Source: Paludibacteraceae bacterium (GTDB lineage Bacteria; Bacteroidota; Bacteroidia; Bacteroidales; Paludibacteraceae). From it: a stretch of DNA of 64,000 bases. Location of the stretch: assembly GCA_024405895.1 (NCBI GenBank), contig JAKSNW010000001.1, positions 80,613 through 144,612 on the forward strand, in the 5' to 3' direction. This document shows positions 49,839 through 58,278 of this stretch, piece by piece; the first letter of the stretch is position 1, and each line of letters begins with the position of its first letter. The notes beneath the pieces are model-generated. The model searched no databases and was not told the origin of the DNA. It saw only the letters and a list, made by a program, of their open reading frames with translations. A program made the position numbers and the translations under genes.

Positions 49839-51348
49839 TGAGCGTCTACATAAGCTGATGCATCGTTGGCAAGACGATTGGAACACGTTTGTTTATGACG
49901 TACTCAAGGCAAGGTTAGACAAAGAGCAGCAAGCTATCATCACATCGGTGCAACACAATAAGATGACTGCGGTGGCTTCTGGAACAGCAAGGGGTAAAGA
50001 CTATGTAGCCGCCTGTGCTGCTCTTTGTTTTCTCTATCTCACACCACGATTTGACAAAGACGGAGTGATGGTGCAAAATACAAAAGTTGCGTTGACGGCT
50101 CCGACAAGTAGGCAGATTGACAATATCATGATGCCAGAGATTTCAAGACTCTATAAGCAAGCCAAGCTGCTTCCGGGCAATCTGCTCTCATCGTCAATCA
50201 AGACAAGTCACGAAGAGTGGTTCTTGACTGGTTTCAAAGCATCTGATGATAACACAGAAGCGTGGTCTGGTTTCCATGCTGCAAATGTAATGTTCGTAGT
50301 TACGGAAGCATCTGGTATCAGCGAAGTGGTGTATAACGCTATCGAGGGTAACTTGCAGAACAACTCAAGGCTGCTTTTGGTGTTCAACCCAAACGTGACT
50401 ACTGGGTATGCGGCAAACGCTATGGTTTCTCCACGTTTCAACCATTTCCGTCTTAACTCGCTGAATGCAGAAAATGTTGTAAGCAAAAAGGTCATCTATC
50501 AAGGACAAGTAGACTATGATTGGGTGCAAGACAAGGTCAATACTTGGTGTACTCTTGTCACAGAAGAGTCCATTGATGAGGGAGAGGGTGATTTCAAATG
50601 GGAGGGACGATGGTACAGACCAAACGACCTATTCCGTGTAAAGGTACTTGGTTTGTTTCCAAAAGTATCGGAAGATATGCTGATTCCGCTCCATTGGATT
50701 ACGCTTGCAAACCAACGATGGAAAGAGAACGAGAAGAACACAAAGAAATATAATAGCATACCTCCAAGATATGGTGTTGACGTTGCCGGCATGGGACGTG
50801 ACAACTCTGTATGGTGTGAACGTAGAGATAACAGAGTAGTGCAATTCTCAAAGCATGATAGTGGCGGCAAGGCAGACCACACCCATGTGGCTGGCAAGAC
50901 AGCGCAGTTACTTCGAGAACAAGGTTCTTTGGCTTTCATAGACACAATCGGAGAGGGTGCTGGTGTTTACTCTATGCTCTTGGAGAAAGGTTGTAAAAAC
51001 GCTGTTTCTTGTAAGTTTTCACAAGGTGCGAATAAGCTACATGACGAAACAGGTCAGTACACATTTAGCAATATGAGAGCGTATTTGTTTTGGTGTATTC
51101 GAGATTGGTTAGACCCCAAGAATAAACACGATGCGCAGCTACCAGAAGATGATGAGTTGACACAGGAACTCACATCCATAAAGTGGTTGTTTCAGTCAAG
51201 CGGTTCAATCATCATAGAGCCAAAGGACGAGATAAAAAAACGAATAGGACGCTCCCCAGATAAGGCAGACGCTTTGGCGAATACATTCTTCCCAGAGAGG
51301 ATGAATGATAGGAAAGCAATGCAAAGGCTCCTTGAAGATGCCCTTTAA
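49831..51348 (+). CDS. terL: Terminase large subunit
   Basis: 505 residues. The ATPase part has SGTARGKD (50-57, variant Walker A) and NVMFVVTEAS (Walker B, 153-161). The RNase H-like nuclease part has RYGVDVAGMGRDNS (first Asp), FIDTIGEGAG and SPDKADALANTFF (last Asp). It powers DNA packaging into the prohead and cuts the concatemer. It stands at the end of the cargo operon and not beside the portal, as is more usual. Confidence 0.9.
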   Translation: MIDERLHKLMHRWQDDWNTFVYDVLKARLDKEQQAIITSVQHNKMTAVASGTARGKDYVAACAALCFLYLTPRFDKDGVMVQNTKVALTAPTSRQIDNIMMPEISRLYKQAKLLPGNLLSSSIKTSHEEWFLTGFKASDDNTEAWSGFHAANVMFVVTEASGISEVVYNAIEGNLQNNSRLLLVFNPNVTTGYAANAMVSPRFNHFRLNSLNAENVVSKKVIYQGQVDYDWVQDKVNTWCTLVTEESIDEGEGDFKWEGRWYRPNDLFRVKVLGLFPKVSEDMLIPLHWITLANQRWKENEKNTKKYNSIPPRYGVDVAGMGRDNSVWCERRDNRVVQFSKHDSGGKADHTHVAGKTAQLLREQGSLAFIDTIGEGAGVYSMLLEKGCKNAVSCKFSQGANKLHDETGQYTFSNMRAYLFWCIRDWLDPKNKHDAQLPEDDELTQELTSIKWLFQSSGSIIIEPKDEIKKRIGRSPDKADALANTFFPERMNDRKAMQRLLEDAL

Positions 51349-51377
51349 TCGGTTGCCAATAGGTAGCCGATTTTTTT
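51348..51377 (+). terminator. Terminator after the terminase gene
   Basis: ATCGGTTGCC pairs with GGTAGCCGAT (two G-T pairs) around AATA, followed by T7. It begins on the last base of the stop codon. Confidence 0.85.
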
Positions 51378-51406
51378 GTAATATGCTGAAAATAATTGGG
51401 TTATCA

Positions 51407-51454
51407 TTTGGTCATATCACAAAAAATTTGTAATTTTACATCGTAATAAAAAAC
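51407..51454 (+). promoter_or_regulatory. Class A phage promoter, copy 7
   Basis: TTTGGTCATATCA, 20 bp after TTTG, TAATTTTACATCG, TAATAAAAAAC, then AACAAGTAAAGGATATG at the next gene. Confidence 0.75.
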
Positions 51455-51478
51455 ATACAAAATAAACAAGTAAAGGAT

Positions 51479-51757
51479 ATGAAAAAGGAATTGATGAAGC
51501 AGATAAGAGAAGAAAAAAGAGTCCTCTCTGGTTTCAAGAATGTAGAAGAAGCAATTATTAAAATTGCAAATGGTTTGATAAACGAGTCAATGGATATGCA
51601 ACAAGGTTTGCTTGACAGATACACAAGCGGAGACGAGTTCAAGGTATCCGAATCGGACTTCTTGAGAGTTGCCAATATGATAGACAACGCAATGCAAAAG
51701 CTGGATACTCTCAATAATGCAGTATCGTTAATGAAAGATGTAGTATTAAACAAGTAA
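51479..51757 (+). CDS. Helical hypothetical protein
   Basis: 92 residues, MKKELMKQIREEKRVLSGFKNVEEAI onward; helical throughout. Behind a class A promoter. Function unknown. Confidence 0.55.
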   Translation: MKKELMKQIREEKRVLSGFKNVEEAIIKIANGLINESMDMQQGLLDRYTSGDEFKVSESDFLRVANMIDNAMQKLDTLNNAVSLMKDVVLNK

Positions 51758-51762
51758 GAGAT

Positions 51763-52050
51763 ATGACAAACAAAGAGTTTATCAGTAAATGCGATGCACT
51801 CGCAGAAAAGTACCTTGTACAGCAAATAGGTTTGAACATGGGAGAGGACCACTCCGTTTCAATCTTTTGTCATGATTGTATGAGGTCTTTCGTTGGTAAC
51901 AGGTACGCAACTATCACTAAAGATGGAAATGAGTACCATGTTCAGCTTTATCGATTTGATGAAGAAAAAGAGTTTGAGTCGTTAGATGAAGCACTCAAAA
52001 TAGTAGAAGAAGAGATTATCAAAAGACAAGAATTAGAGAATAAGCAATGA
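51763..52050 (+). CDS. Hypothetical phage protein
   Basis: 95 residues, MTNKEFISKCDALAEKYLVQQIGLNMGEDHSVSIFCHDCMRSFVGN. A CxxC is present (FCHDC). Preceded by the conserved AACAAGTAAGAGATATG translation start. Overlaps the next gene by 4 bp. Confidence 0.5.
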   Translation: MTNKEFISKCDALAEKYLVQQIGLNMGEDHSVSIFCHDCMRSFVGNRYATITKDGNEYHVQLYRFDEEKEFESLDEALKIVEEEIIKRQELENKQ

Positions 52051-52550
52051 CACCAGAAGAAGTATTTGGTATAGTAACAAAGAATGGAGCTATACGCATT
52101 ATCAAAGAGCATTATAAAACGGCAAGGTATGATGGTTATACGTTCGATGACATTATTGCTAAAGGTGGATATGATTACTATATAAAGCAAGCAATTGCGT
52201 ATGGATATAGAAAAGAGTTAGAAGAAGCGTACAACTCCATGCCTTATGAACCAAAAGTCGGAGACCCAGCCACAGAGATATTATACTCCGATACCTATGG
52301 CGGTGAGATAACGGAAATCTTTAGGAACAAGAAAGGCAAAGTGGTCAAAGTAGGATTCCGCAAAAACAGATACAAGATGAAAGAAGCCTACTGTGGTGAC
52401 ACTACTCTGTTTGATGACCTTGAGGGAGGAACTACATACTACACTCTCCGAAGATGTGGCGGCTGGTGGCAAGAAGGTATGCCAAAGGGAAGAGGATATG
52501 TCCCACTCGCAATAGGATATAAGAGAACGTTTATAGACCCAAGTTTTTAA
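52047..52550 (+). CDS. Hypothetical phage protein
   Basis: 167 residues. A helical first third, then a strand-rich part with VGDPATEILYSDTYGGEITEIFRNKKGKVVKVGFRKN and a Gly/aromatic-rich end (YYTLRRCGGWWQEGMPKGRGY). No family recognised. Confidence 0.5.
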   Translation: MTPEEVFGIVTKNGAIRIIKEHYKTARYDGYTFDDIIAKGGYDYYIKQAIAYGYRKELEEAYNSMPYEPKVGDPATEILYSDTYGGEITEIFRNKKGKVVKVGFRKNRYKMKEAYCGDTTLFDDLEGGTTYYTLRRCGGWWQEGMPKGRGYVPLAIGYKRTFIDPSF

Positions 52551-52554
52551 GAAG

Positions 52555-53022
52555 ATGTCAAAGAATAAAAAAGTGCTAACTCAAGAGCAGAAAGAAGAGG
52601 AGTTGGAGAGACTCAAACAACTTGATGAAATCTACCCAGAAGTAAAGGTGTTTGTGAACTTGTTTTATGAGATTCAGTCTATTGCTGGTTTCATATTACC
52701 AAATGCAGAGAAAGGATTGAAGAAGTTTAATAGGCAATTCCAATTTGAAGACAAGAGAAAGTATACAAGAATTGTTGATTTGCTCGACCAAATTAGGATT
52801 ATAAATGAGTCCATGACGAAATCTTTCTGGGATGAATTACCATCAAAAGAACATGATATGATGCGAAGAGAAGCAAATGACGTTACAAGACTTCTAATGC
52901 TGATTATTGATAGGTGTGGCTATGACAAATTGAAGTTCGCTCAAATAGAATCATGGATAAGCAATATGCCAAGTCAAGGGTTTATTAGTGATGATACAAT
53001 CGAGCAATTCAGACTACGATAA
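52555..53022 (+). CDS. Helical hypothetical protein
   Basis: 155 residues, nearly all helix (LTQEQKEEELERLKQLDEIYPEVKVFVNLFYEIQSIAGFILP). Last gene before class B module 2. Function unknown. Confidence 0.5.
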   Translation: MSKNKKVLTQEQKEEELERLKQLDEIYPEVKVFVNLFYEIQSIAGFILPNAEKGLKKFNRQFQFEDKRKYTRIVDLLDQIRIINESMTKSFWDELPSKEHDMMRREANDVTRLLMLIIDRCGYDKLKFAQIESWISNMPSQGFISDDTIEQFRLR

Positions 53023-53047
53023 TCAATTCGTGTATAAAAGTGTTTAT

Positions 53048-53084
53048 AAGTGCGTGTTTCCCACGCACTTTTTTTGTATCTTTG
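53048..53084 (+). promoter_or_regulatory. Class B module 2: dyad/terminator hairpin plus promoter
   Basis: AAGTGCGTG (53048-53056) and CACGCACTT (53062-53070), T7, then TATCTTTG (53077-53084). Sequence and spacing match module 1. Confidence 0.65.
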
Positions 53085-53110
53085 CGCCAGTTACTAAAAC
53101 AACAAAGAAT

Positions 53111-53365
53111 ATGTTTATAGAGAATCAAGGAAGCAACGTAGTATCGTTGCAAGTTAGCCGATATGGAGATATTCCTGTAGGTGAAGATTTCGTTACAGAT
53201 GGCGCTCATCCATTTCTCATCAAGAATAACACGGAAGAGCGTGTACAAGTTAAAATCGTAGATGCAGAGGGTTGCGCTATTGACACATGGCTCGATAGCG
53301 GTTGGAATCCGGAGATTGTCTACAAGTTAATCAAAGCTCCAGAGGGTCTGCAATGGGGTTATTAA
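53111..53365 (+). CDS. Small structural-type phage protein
   Basis: 84 residues, MFIENQGSNVVSLQVSRYGDIPVGEDFVTDGAHPFLIKNNTEERVQVKIVD onward; all-beta pattern like small virion decoration proteins. First gene under class B module 2. A 41-codon upstream extension crosses the promoter and is rejected. Confidence 0.55.
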   Translation: MFIENQGSNVVSLQVSRYGDIPVGEDFVTDGAHPFLIKNNTEERVQVKIVDAEGCAIDTWLDSGWNPEIVYKLIKAPEGLQWGY

Positions 53366-53384
53366 CTTATAATACTATTTGCTT

Positions 53385-54833
53385 ATGGGAACAACAGCAA
53401 TAGGAGTTTTTGGTGGCACGAAAAGCGGTGGCGGTGGCGGTGATGTCCGCTTGGAGACCAACCACAATGCCACCATAAGCGAGAACGGCACACACACGAT
53501 AGCACCTAACGAAGGATACGATGGTATGCGCAAGGCAACCATCAAGGTGGATGTGCAGAGCGCACCAAGTGTCATCAGTTTTACAAACGATGATTTGTTA
53601 GAGTACATTCGTTTTTTTGACTACGATGGCACACTAATCTATAAGGCATTGCCAAGCGAGGTTGCAGAGTGGAGCGACTACTCCAAGGTGACTTCGCTTT
53701 TGCCACAACACGAAAACTTGACATTTTCAACGTGGTCGTTGGATTTGTCCGAACTGCAAGCCTTGAACGATTGGGCAGATGTAGGTGCGTGTTACACTCC
53801 AACTGACGGAAAGGGAGAGGTCAATGTGTACATCAGCAACCCAAACACAACGGTAACATTCTTGGATAGTGGTAATTGCACTTATCATTGGGGCGATGGG
53901 AAAACGGACAAATCAGTTAAGGATGCTACACTTAATCACGTTTATGCTAATGTTGGCTCTTACAAAATCAAAGTCGGTGGCACTCCAATATATTGGGCTT
54001 TCCATCACGCAACAGGCAGAAGGATGTTCGGCACACTCATAGTGCCACCATCAGTCAACAATGCCAACACGGGGTCTCTCGCATCTTTCCATCGTTATTG
54101 TGGTGCGACTAACATCATTTTTCCGTTGAACTATCCTAACATTCAATCTACCGATTGGGGTAATGCTCACAACTTGAGCATTATGATTGGCAGATTTGGT
54201 GGCATTGTACCACCAAACTCATCAATGCTGAAGGTCGCTTGTTACAAGGTAAATGCAAATACGGCACTCAATAGTTTTGTTGAAAGGCTGCGTTTCTTTG
54301 GAAGCGGTAATTTAAGCACACAACTTTGTTCTTATCAATTGTATGGATTTGGCTCAAGCACTTATTGTCTTGACTTGTCAAAGGGTGTTGATAGCAGTAA
54401 TTCGGCAAATCTATACACAAACCTTATCTCAGTAAAGGTAATCAACCCAGCAAGATTCGTGAGCAGAAGATATATGGCATCAATGTTCTCTACTTGTTGG
54501 AACTTGGTAGAAATCAAAAATTTTTACCAAAGCATAGGTTCGGTTGCGACTCAATTAAATGGTACTACTTTCAAGCAATGCTATAGACTGTCCACCACTT
54601 TGAAATTTGATAACCTCACAAGCATAGCGGCAGATGCTTTCAGTGGTTGTGGCTCTGTTCCAACGATAGATTTCAGCGGTCAAACATCTGTGCCTACGTT
54701 GGCAAATGTATCAGCATTTACAAGTTGTAATGCAAAATTTTTAATTCCAAGCGCACTATATGACACTTGGACTGCGGCAACTAATTGGAACACGCTTTAT
54801 ACAGCAGACCCATCAAGATTTATAGCAGTATGA
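53385..54833 (+). CDS. Fibre/adhesin-like protein with a PKD-like and a BspA-type leucine-rich region
   Basis: 482 residues. Gly-rich opening (TKSGGGGGDVRLETNHNATISENGTHTIAP, a phage structural linker). PKD-like segment near residue 165: CTYHWGDGKTDKSVKDATLNHVYANVGSYKIKVGG. The C-terminus (about 330-470) holds BspA-like repeats such as LVEIKNFYQSIG, FKQCYRLSTTLKFDNLTSIAADAFSGCGSVPTIDFSG. Such repeats bind host or mucosal surfaces. Probably a receptor-binding virion protein. Confidence 0.6.
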   Translation: MGTTAIGVFGGTKSGGGGGDVRLETNHNATISENGTHTIAPNEGYDGMRKATIKVDVQSAPSVISFTNDDLLEYIRFFDYDGTLIYKALPSEVAEWSDYSKVTSLLPQHENLTFSTWSLDLSELQALNDWADVGACYTPTDGKGEVNVYISNPNTTVTFLDSGNCTYHWGDGKTDKSVKDATLNHVYANVGSYKIKVGGTPIYWAFHHATGRRMFGTLIVPPSVNNANTGSLASFHRYCGATNIIFPLNYPNIQSTDWGNAHNLSIMIGRFGGIVPPNSSMLKVACYKVNANTALNSFVERLRFFGSGNLSTQLCSYQLYGFGSSTYCLDLSKGVDSSNSANLYTNLISVKVINPARFVSRRYMASMFSTCWNLVEIKNFYQSIGSVATQLNGTTFKQCYRLSTTLKFDNLTSIAADAFSGCGSVPTIDFSGQTSVPTLANVSAFTSCNAKFLIPSALYDTWTAATNWNTLYTADPSRFIAV

Positions 54834-55174
54834 TAACACACGAAATACGAAACATCAACGGAGTGGACATGCACTACTACGTCAGCGACACTCCATATAT
54901 GATTAGACAAGTCAGCAATGGTGCTTACTACGATGACGCATATTGCTTGAGCGAGGAACAATTTACGGAGTCACTCTTGCCTAAAGGTGGCGGTCAAGAT
55001 GGTGCGTCTTACCAAAACCCAAGAGAATGGCACAACGGAGACTATGTTAATCACGGACTTTGGTATAGTGCATACGAAGATGAGGACAGCGAGCCATACC
55101 TTTGGGAATGTATCAAGGACGGCTATCCATCATCGGCAACGGATGCAGACTTCTTTGACCTCCCACCGATGTAG
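54830..55174 (+). CDS. Acidic hypothetical protein paired with the fibre gene
   Basis: 114 residues, MITHEIRNINGVDMHYYVSDTPYMIRQVSNGAYYDDAYCLSEEQF onward; strongly acidic. Its C-terminal part (REWHNGDYVNHGLWYSAYEDEDSEPYLWECIKDGYPS) resembles carbohydrate-binding-module-like loops often found in phage fibre accessory proteins. Translationally coupled to the fibre gene by ATGA. Confidence 0.5.
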   Translation: MITHEIRNINGVDMHYYVSDTPYMIRQVSNGAYYDDAYCLSEEQFTESLLPKGGGQDGASYQNPREWHNGDYVNHGLWYSAYEDEDSEPYLWECIKDGYPSSATDADFFDLPPM

Positions 55175-55565
55175 CCGACTTGGTCACCGACTTGGTCATT
55201 TTTGAGTGACAAAGTAACCGACAGAAGAACCACCCCTAATTCGGTAGGTTTCCAGTCTTGCTAAAATGTAAAGAATTGGCAAGGTTTAGCAAAATCGGAA
55301 AAACCGATAAATCTAAAGGCACTCCAGCAATGGGGTGCTTTTTTTCTTTTTTAGTTCTTTTGTTTTTTGCCATTGATTTTTCTTTAAGAACGTGCTGATA
55401 TGCAGCACGATAAGCCAATAATAGGTCTTTAAGTTGTTACAAAAGTGGCGAAATTCTTTTTTTTATTTGCCATTTCATTCGCCCTTTCAGCGAAGATAAA
55501 ACGCACACTATATCAGCGACTTGCAGGACGTTGTGACTTTCAGCGAAGACAAAAAACCGCTTAAA
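55175..55565. other. Non-coding region after the fibre genes
   Basis: No supported ORF. Contains a small ATCGG/CCGAT hairpin (55294-55308), the terminator listed separately, and two TTTCAGCGAAGA(T/C) copies near 55487 and 55538. Confidence 0.5.
55319..55345 (+). terminator. Terminator of the fibre unit
   Basis: GCACTCC pairs with GGGGTGC around AGCAAT, followed by T7. Similar to the terminator at 36186. Confidence 0.8.
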
Positions 55566-55601
55566 AACGTGTTAAGCATTCGCCCTTTTTCTTAACACGT
55601 T
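55566..55601. repeat. Perfect 11-bp inverted repeat
   Basis: AACGTGTTAAG and CTTAACACGTT with a 14-bp spacer containing CCCTTTTT. Followed by two TTGGGTACATAG copies (about 55600 and 55634) flanking a TAATTTTG box. Probably an operator cluster. Confidence 0.5.
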
Positions 55602-55699
55602 GGGTACATAGTGTTAACTATATGTGTAATTTTGGCTGTTTTGGGTACATAGCCGAAATAAATTCTTGCGGACCAGGGGCGTTTGTTGCAGAAATGTTG

Positions 55700-55787
55700 T
55701 ATCTTTGTGTCGGCAACAAGCCGTTTTTTGTATTAACATGTAAATAAGTTATGGTTTGGCATCATCTGTGAAGATGGTGCTTTTTTT
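55700..55787 (+). ncRNA. Candidate phage small RNA
   Basis: A TATCTTTG box (55700-55707) is followed by CGGC-AACAA-GCCG with T6 and, about 45 nt later, by GCATCATC-TGTGAA-GATGGTGC with T7. No ORF of note lies between. A short stable RNA of about 70 nt, or a double attenuator, fits. Confidence 0.45.
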
Positions 55788-55828
55788 GTATATAGGCAAT
55801 AGAATTTGCAAAAAACACAATATAGAGT

Positions 55829-55859
55829 GTGTGTTATTCACGCAGATTGTGTATCTTTG
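55829..55859 (+). promoter_or_regulatory. Class B module 3: degenerate dyad plus promoter of the capsid operon
   Basis: TGTGTG pairs with CACGCA around TTATT (one G-T), then 7 bp to TATCTTTG and GCGC. Same layout as modules 1 and 2 but without the T run, so here the dyad cannot act as a terminator. Confidence 0.55.
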
Positions 55860-55880
55860 CGCATCTTATTATTAGAAATC

Positions 55881-56483
55881 ATGAAAGAAAGAATTTTGAA
55901 AGCATTGAAACCAAAAGTCGCATCTTTTGGGTTTAGCGCAGAAGAATTAGAGGGTGTTGTTGAAATCATCATCGGCAACCTCAACAGTGAATCTACTGAC
56001 GAAGAGGTAAACGCACAATGCGAAGCGGTTATTCCTTACGTTAAAATGGCACAAGCAATGGGCAATAGGGTTATTGCAAAGAATAAACCTAAACCTGTAG
56101 ATGAGCCAAAACCTAAGGTCGATGAACAAAAAGACGAAATGCCGTCTTGGTTCAAGACATATGCAGAACAACAAGAGCAGCGTTTTAGCAAGATTGAATC
56201 TGAAAGAAGCAATGCTATCCGTGAGAGCAGATTGAATGAACTTCTCAAAGACACAGGCAAGTTTGGAGAGCGTATCAAGCGCAACTTCAATATGATGCAC
56301 TTTGAGAGCGAAGAAGCGTTCAATACTTTCTTGGACAACACTAAGGCAGACATCGAGGACTACAAGAAAGAGGTCAGCGAGGGCAACCTCAAGATTACTC
56401 CACTCGGTGGCTTCGGTGGTGGCAACCACAAAGAGGTTTCTCAAGATGAAATCAAGAAACTCGCAGCAAAATCAAAACTTTAG
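55881..56483 (+). CDS. Scaffolding-like protein
   Basis: 200 residues from MKERILKALKPKVASFGFSAEELEG. A Pro/Lys/Asp-rich linker (PKPVDEPKPKVDEQKDEMPSW) is followed by a coiled-coil region and a Gly-rich end (PLGGFGGGNHKEVSQDE). Position just before the decoration and capsid genes and the helical composition support a head scaffold. It may include protease-sensitive sites; none is recognised. Confidence 0.65.
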   Translation: MKERILKALKPKVASFGFSAEELEGVVEIIIGNLNSESTDEEVNAQCEAVIPYVKMAQAMGNRVIAKNKPKPVDEPKPKVDEQKDEMPSWFKTYAEQQEQRFSKIESERSNAIRESRLNELLKDTGKFGERIKRNFNMMHFESEEAFNTFLDNTKADIEDYKKEVSEGNLKITPLGGFGGGNHKEVSQDEIKKLAAKSKL

Positions 56484-56488
56484 AAAAA

Positions 56489-56959
56489 ATGAAAGAAAAA
56501 GAATTAGACAATAACTACATGGCTTCTGTGCAAGGCGCAATGAAGCCTCTCTCACACGATGGTGCAGAAGTCAGCGGTGGTCTTGACTCAATCATCGTGA
56601 GCAACGTAACTCAAACATTGAGCGGTGGTGTGACTATTGATGCTACAGAGAATCCTGTGTTCATTCCAAGCGGCACACCTATTGTTGTGGTTAGCGGAAA
56701 ACCAGTTCCAGTTACTAACGCTTCAACTTTGACTTCCGCAAACACCGGTGCGGTTGTTGGTGTTGTAGTTCGTTCATTTGAATATGGCAAAACACCATCT
56801 AACGTGTCTGTTGCAAAAGCTGCGCACATCAATGTAGATGCTTTGTGTAGCGCTCTTGCTGATGTGGTCGATTCATTCGATAAAGAAGCATTCAAGGCTG
56901 CTTACATCAACGATGATTGGCACAAAAATCTTTGTCTCACCTTTGAGCAGAATCTCTAA
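56489..56959 (+). CDS. Head decoration/stabilisation-like protein
   Basis: 156 residues. SGGLDSIIVSNVTQTLSGGVTIDATENPVFIPSGTPIVVVSGKPVPVTNA is a beta-tulip-like pattern of gpD-type capsid stabilisers. It is upstream of the capsid gene, as in lambda. Confidence 0.6.
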   Translation: MKEKELDNNYMASVQGAMKPLSHDGAEVSGGLDSIIVSNVTQTLSGGVTIDATENPVFIPSGTPIVVVSGKPVPVTNASTLTSANTGAVVGVVVRSFEYGKTPSNVSVAKAAHINVDALCSALADVVDSFDKEAFKAAYINDDWHKNLCLTFEQNL

Positions 56960-56984
56960 CGTTTAACCTAAAAAGTAGAAAGAA

Positions 56985-58274
56985 ATGGATAAAATCTTAT
57001 TCAGCGAATTGGTACAAAGATATTTCCCATCACTTGAGGGTTATATCGAGGAAGTAAACGGCAAGCGTAACCGCCCAACATACTTGGTTCACACTATGAT
57101 GAACCAGCGTTTCTCCGTAAATCAAACTTGGGAGTCAAGTGCGTTGAAGTCATCAATCGTGGCAGCTGACGTTGTTACTATGGACAGCAATCTCCCACTC
57201 AAGAGCCGTGACCGCATCAGCTATGCACATGGTGAACTTCCAAAAATCGGCATGAAGATGCAGCTCAAGGAGAGCGAAATCAACGAACTCCACCAGATGG
57301 CTGCAAGAGGTACTATGCAAAGCGAAATCGTGACCAAAATCATGGATGACGCAGCACGTTGCGTTAATGGTGTTGAAGAGCGTCTCGAGTTCCTTTTCTT
57401 GCAAGGCATCTCAAATGGTATGTGCGTTATCGCAGATGACCTCAAAACCGGTGTTGGCATTCGTGTAAACTACGGCTACCTTGCAGAGAACAAATTTGGT
57501 GCTTCTCGCACTTGGGGTGATGCTGCAAACGCTACACCTATTACCGACCTTAACAACGTGATTGCTGCTGCCGCAGACAAAGGTGACACTATCACTACTG
57601 TTATGATGGCAAAAGAAGCCTTTGACGCTCTCCGTCAAACCAAAGAAGCAAAGGAACTCTGCGCTAATATGCAAGGCATTCCTGTCTTGTCAACATCGGT
57701 TATCCCAACTCCAACAGAGACCACTCTCCGTTCTGCTCTCCGTGATGAACTCGGCATTGACGTAATCGTTGTCAACCGCAGCGTTCGTGTAGAGAAAAAC
57801 GGCACTACCACCTCTGTTCGTCCATTCAACCGTGACAAAGTCATCCTCTTGACTGACACAATGGTTGGTGATTTGGTATATGGTCAGTTGGTAGAGGAAG
57901 TGAACCCTTCATCTGCTGCTATCTACACAAAGGGCAATGCTTACACCCTTGTGAAGAAATGGCACGTTGAAGAACCATTTGCCGAGATTACCTCTGCTCA
58001 AGCAATCGCTCTCCCTGTGTTGAACAACGTAGAGTCAATCTATCAGCTTGACATCAACGAAGCAGTCTTGGTTGATGACCCAACAGAGGTAGAGGGTGAT
58101 GCTAACATCAACTTGTTTGATGGTCAGTCATATGCAAAAGCAAGCGTTGTTGCAGCCTTGAACGAACTTGGTGTACGCACATCAGCTAACATCAGCGATG
58201 CACGTTTGAAAGAGAAAGTCAACGCATTGAGCGAGGACAAAGTCGAAGAACTCAAGTCAATTTTGAACGCTTAG
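56985..58274 (+). CDS. Major capsid protein (lambda gpE-like)
   Basis: 429 residues. LVHTMMNQRFSVNQTWESSALKSSIVAADVVTMDSNLPLKSRDRI opens the HK97 fold. VEERLEFLFLQGISNG, GASRTWGDAANATPI, MAKEAFDALRQTKEAKE and DVIVVNRSVRVEKNG...FNRDKVILLTDTMVGDLVYG match capsid protein E family members. A C-terminal 60-residue extension (VDDPTEVEGDANINLFDGQSYAKASVVAALNELG) is separate from the fold and may be a surface addition. Confidence 0.85.
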   Translation: MDKILFSELVQRYFPSLEGYIEEVNGKRNRPTYLVHTMMNQRFSVNQTWESSALKSSIVAADVVTMDSNLPLKSRDRISYAHGELPKIGMKMQLKESEINELHQMAARGTMQSEIVTKIMDDAARCVNGVEERLEFLFLQGISNGMCVIADDLKTGVGIRVNYGYLAENKFGASRTWGDAANATPITDLNNVIAAAADKGDTITTVMMAKEAFDALRQTKEAKELCANMQGIPVLSTSVIPTPTETTLRSALRDELGIDVIVVNRSVRVEKNGTTTSVRPFNRDKVILLTDTMVGDLVYGQLVEEVNPSSAAIYTKGNAYTLVKKWHVEEPFAEITSAQAIALPVLNNVESIYQLDINEAVLVDDPTEVEGDANINLFDGQSYAKASVVAALNELGVRTSANISDARLKEKVNALSEDKVEELKSILNA

Positions 58275-58278
58275 GAAA

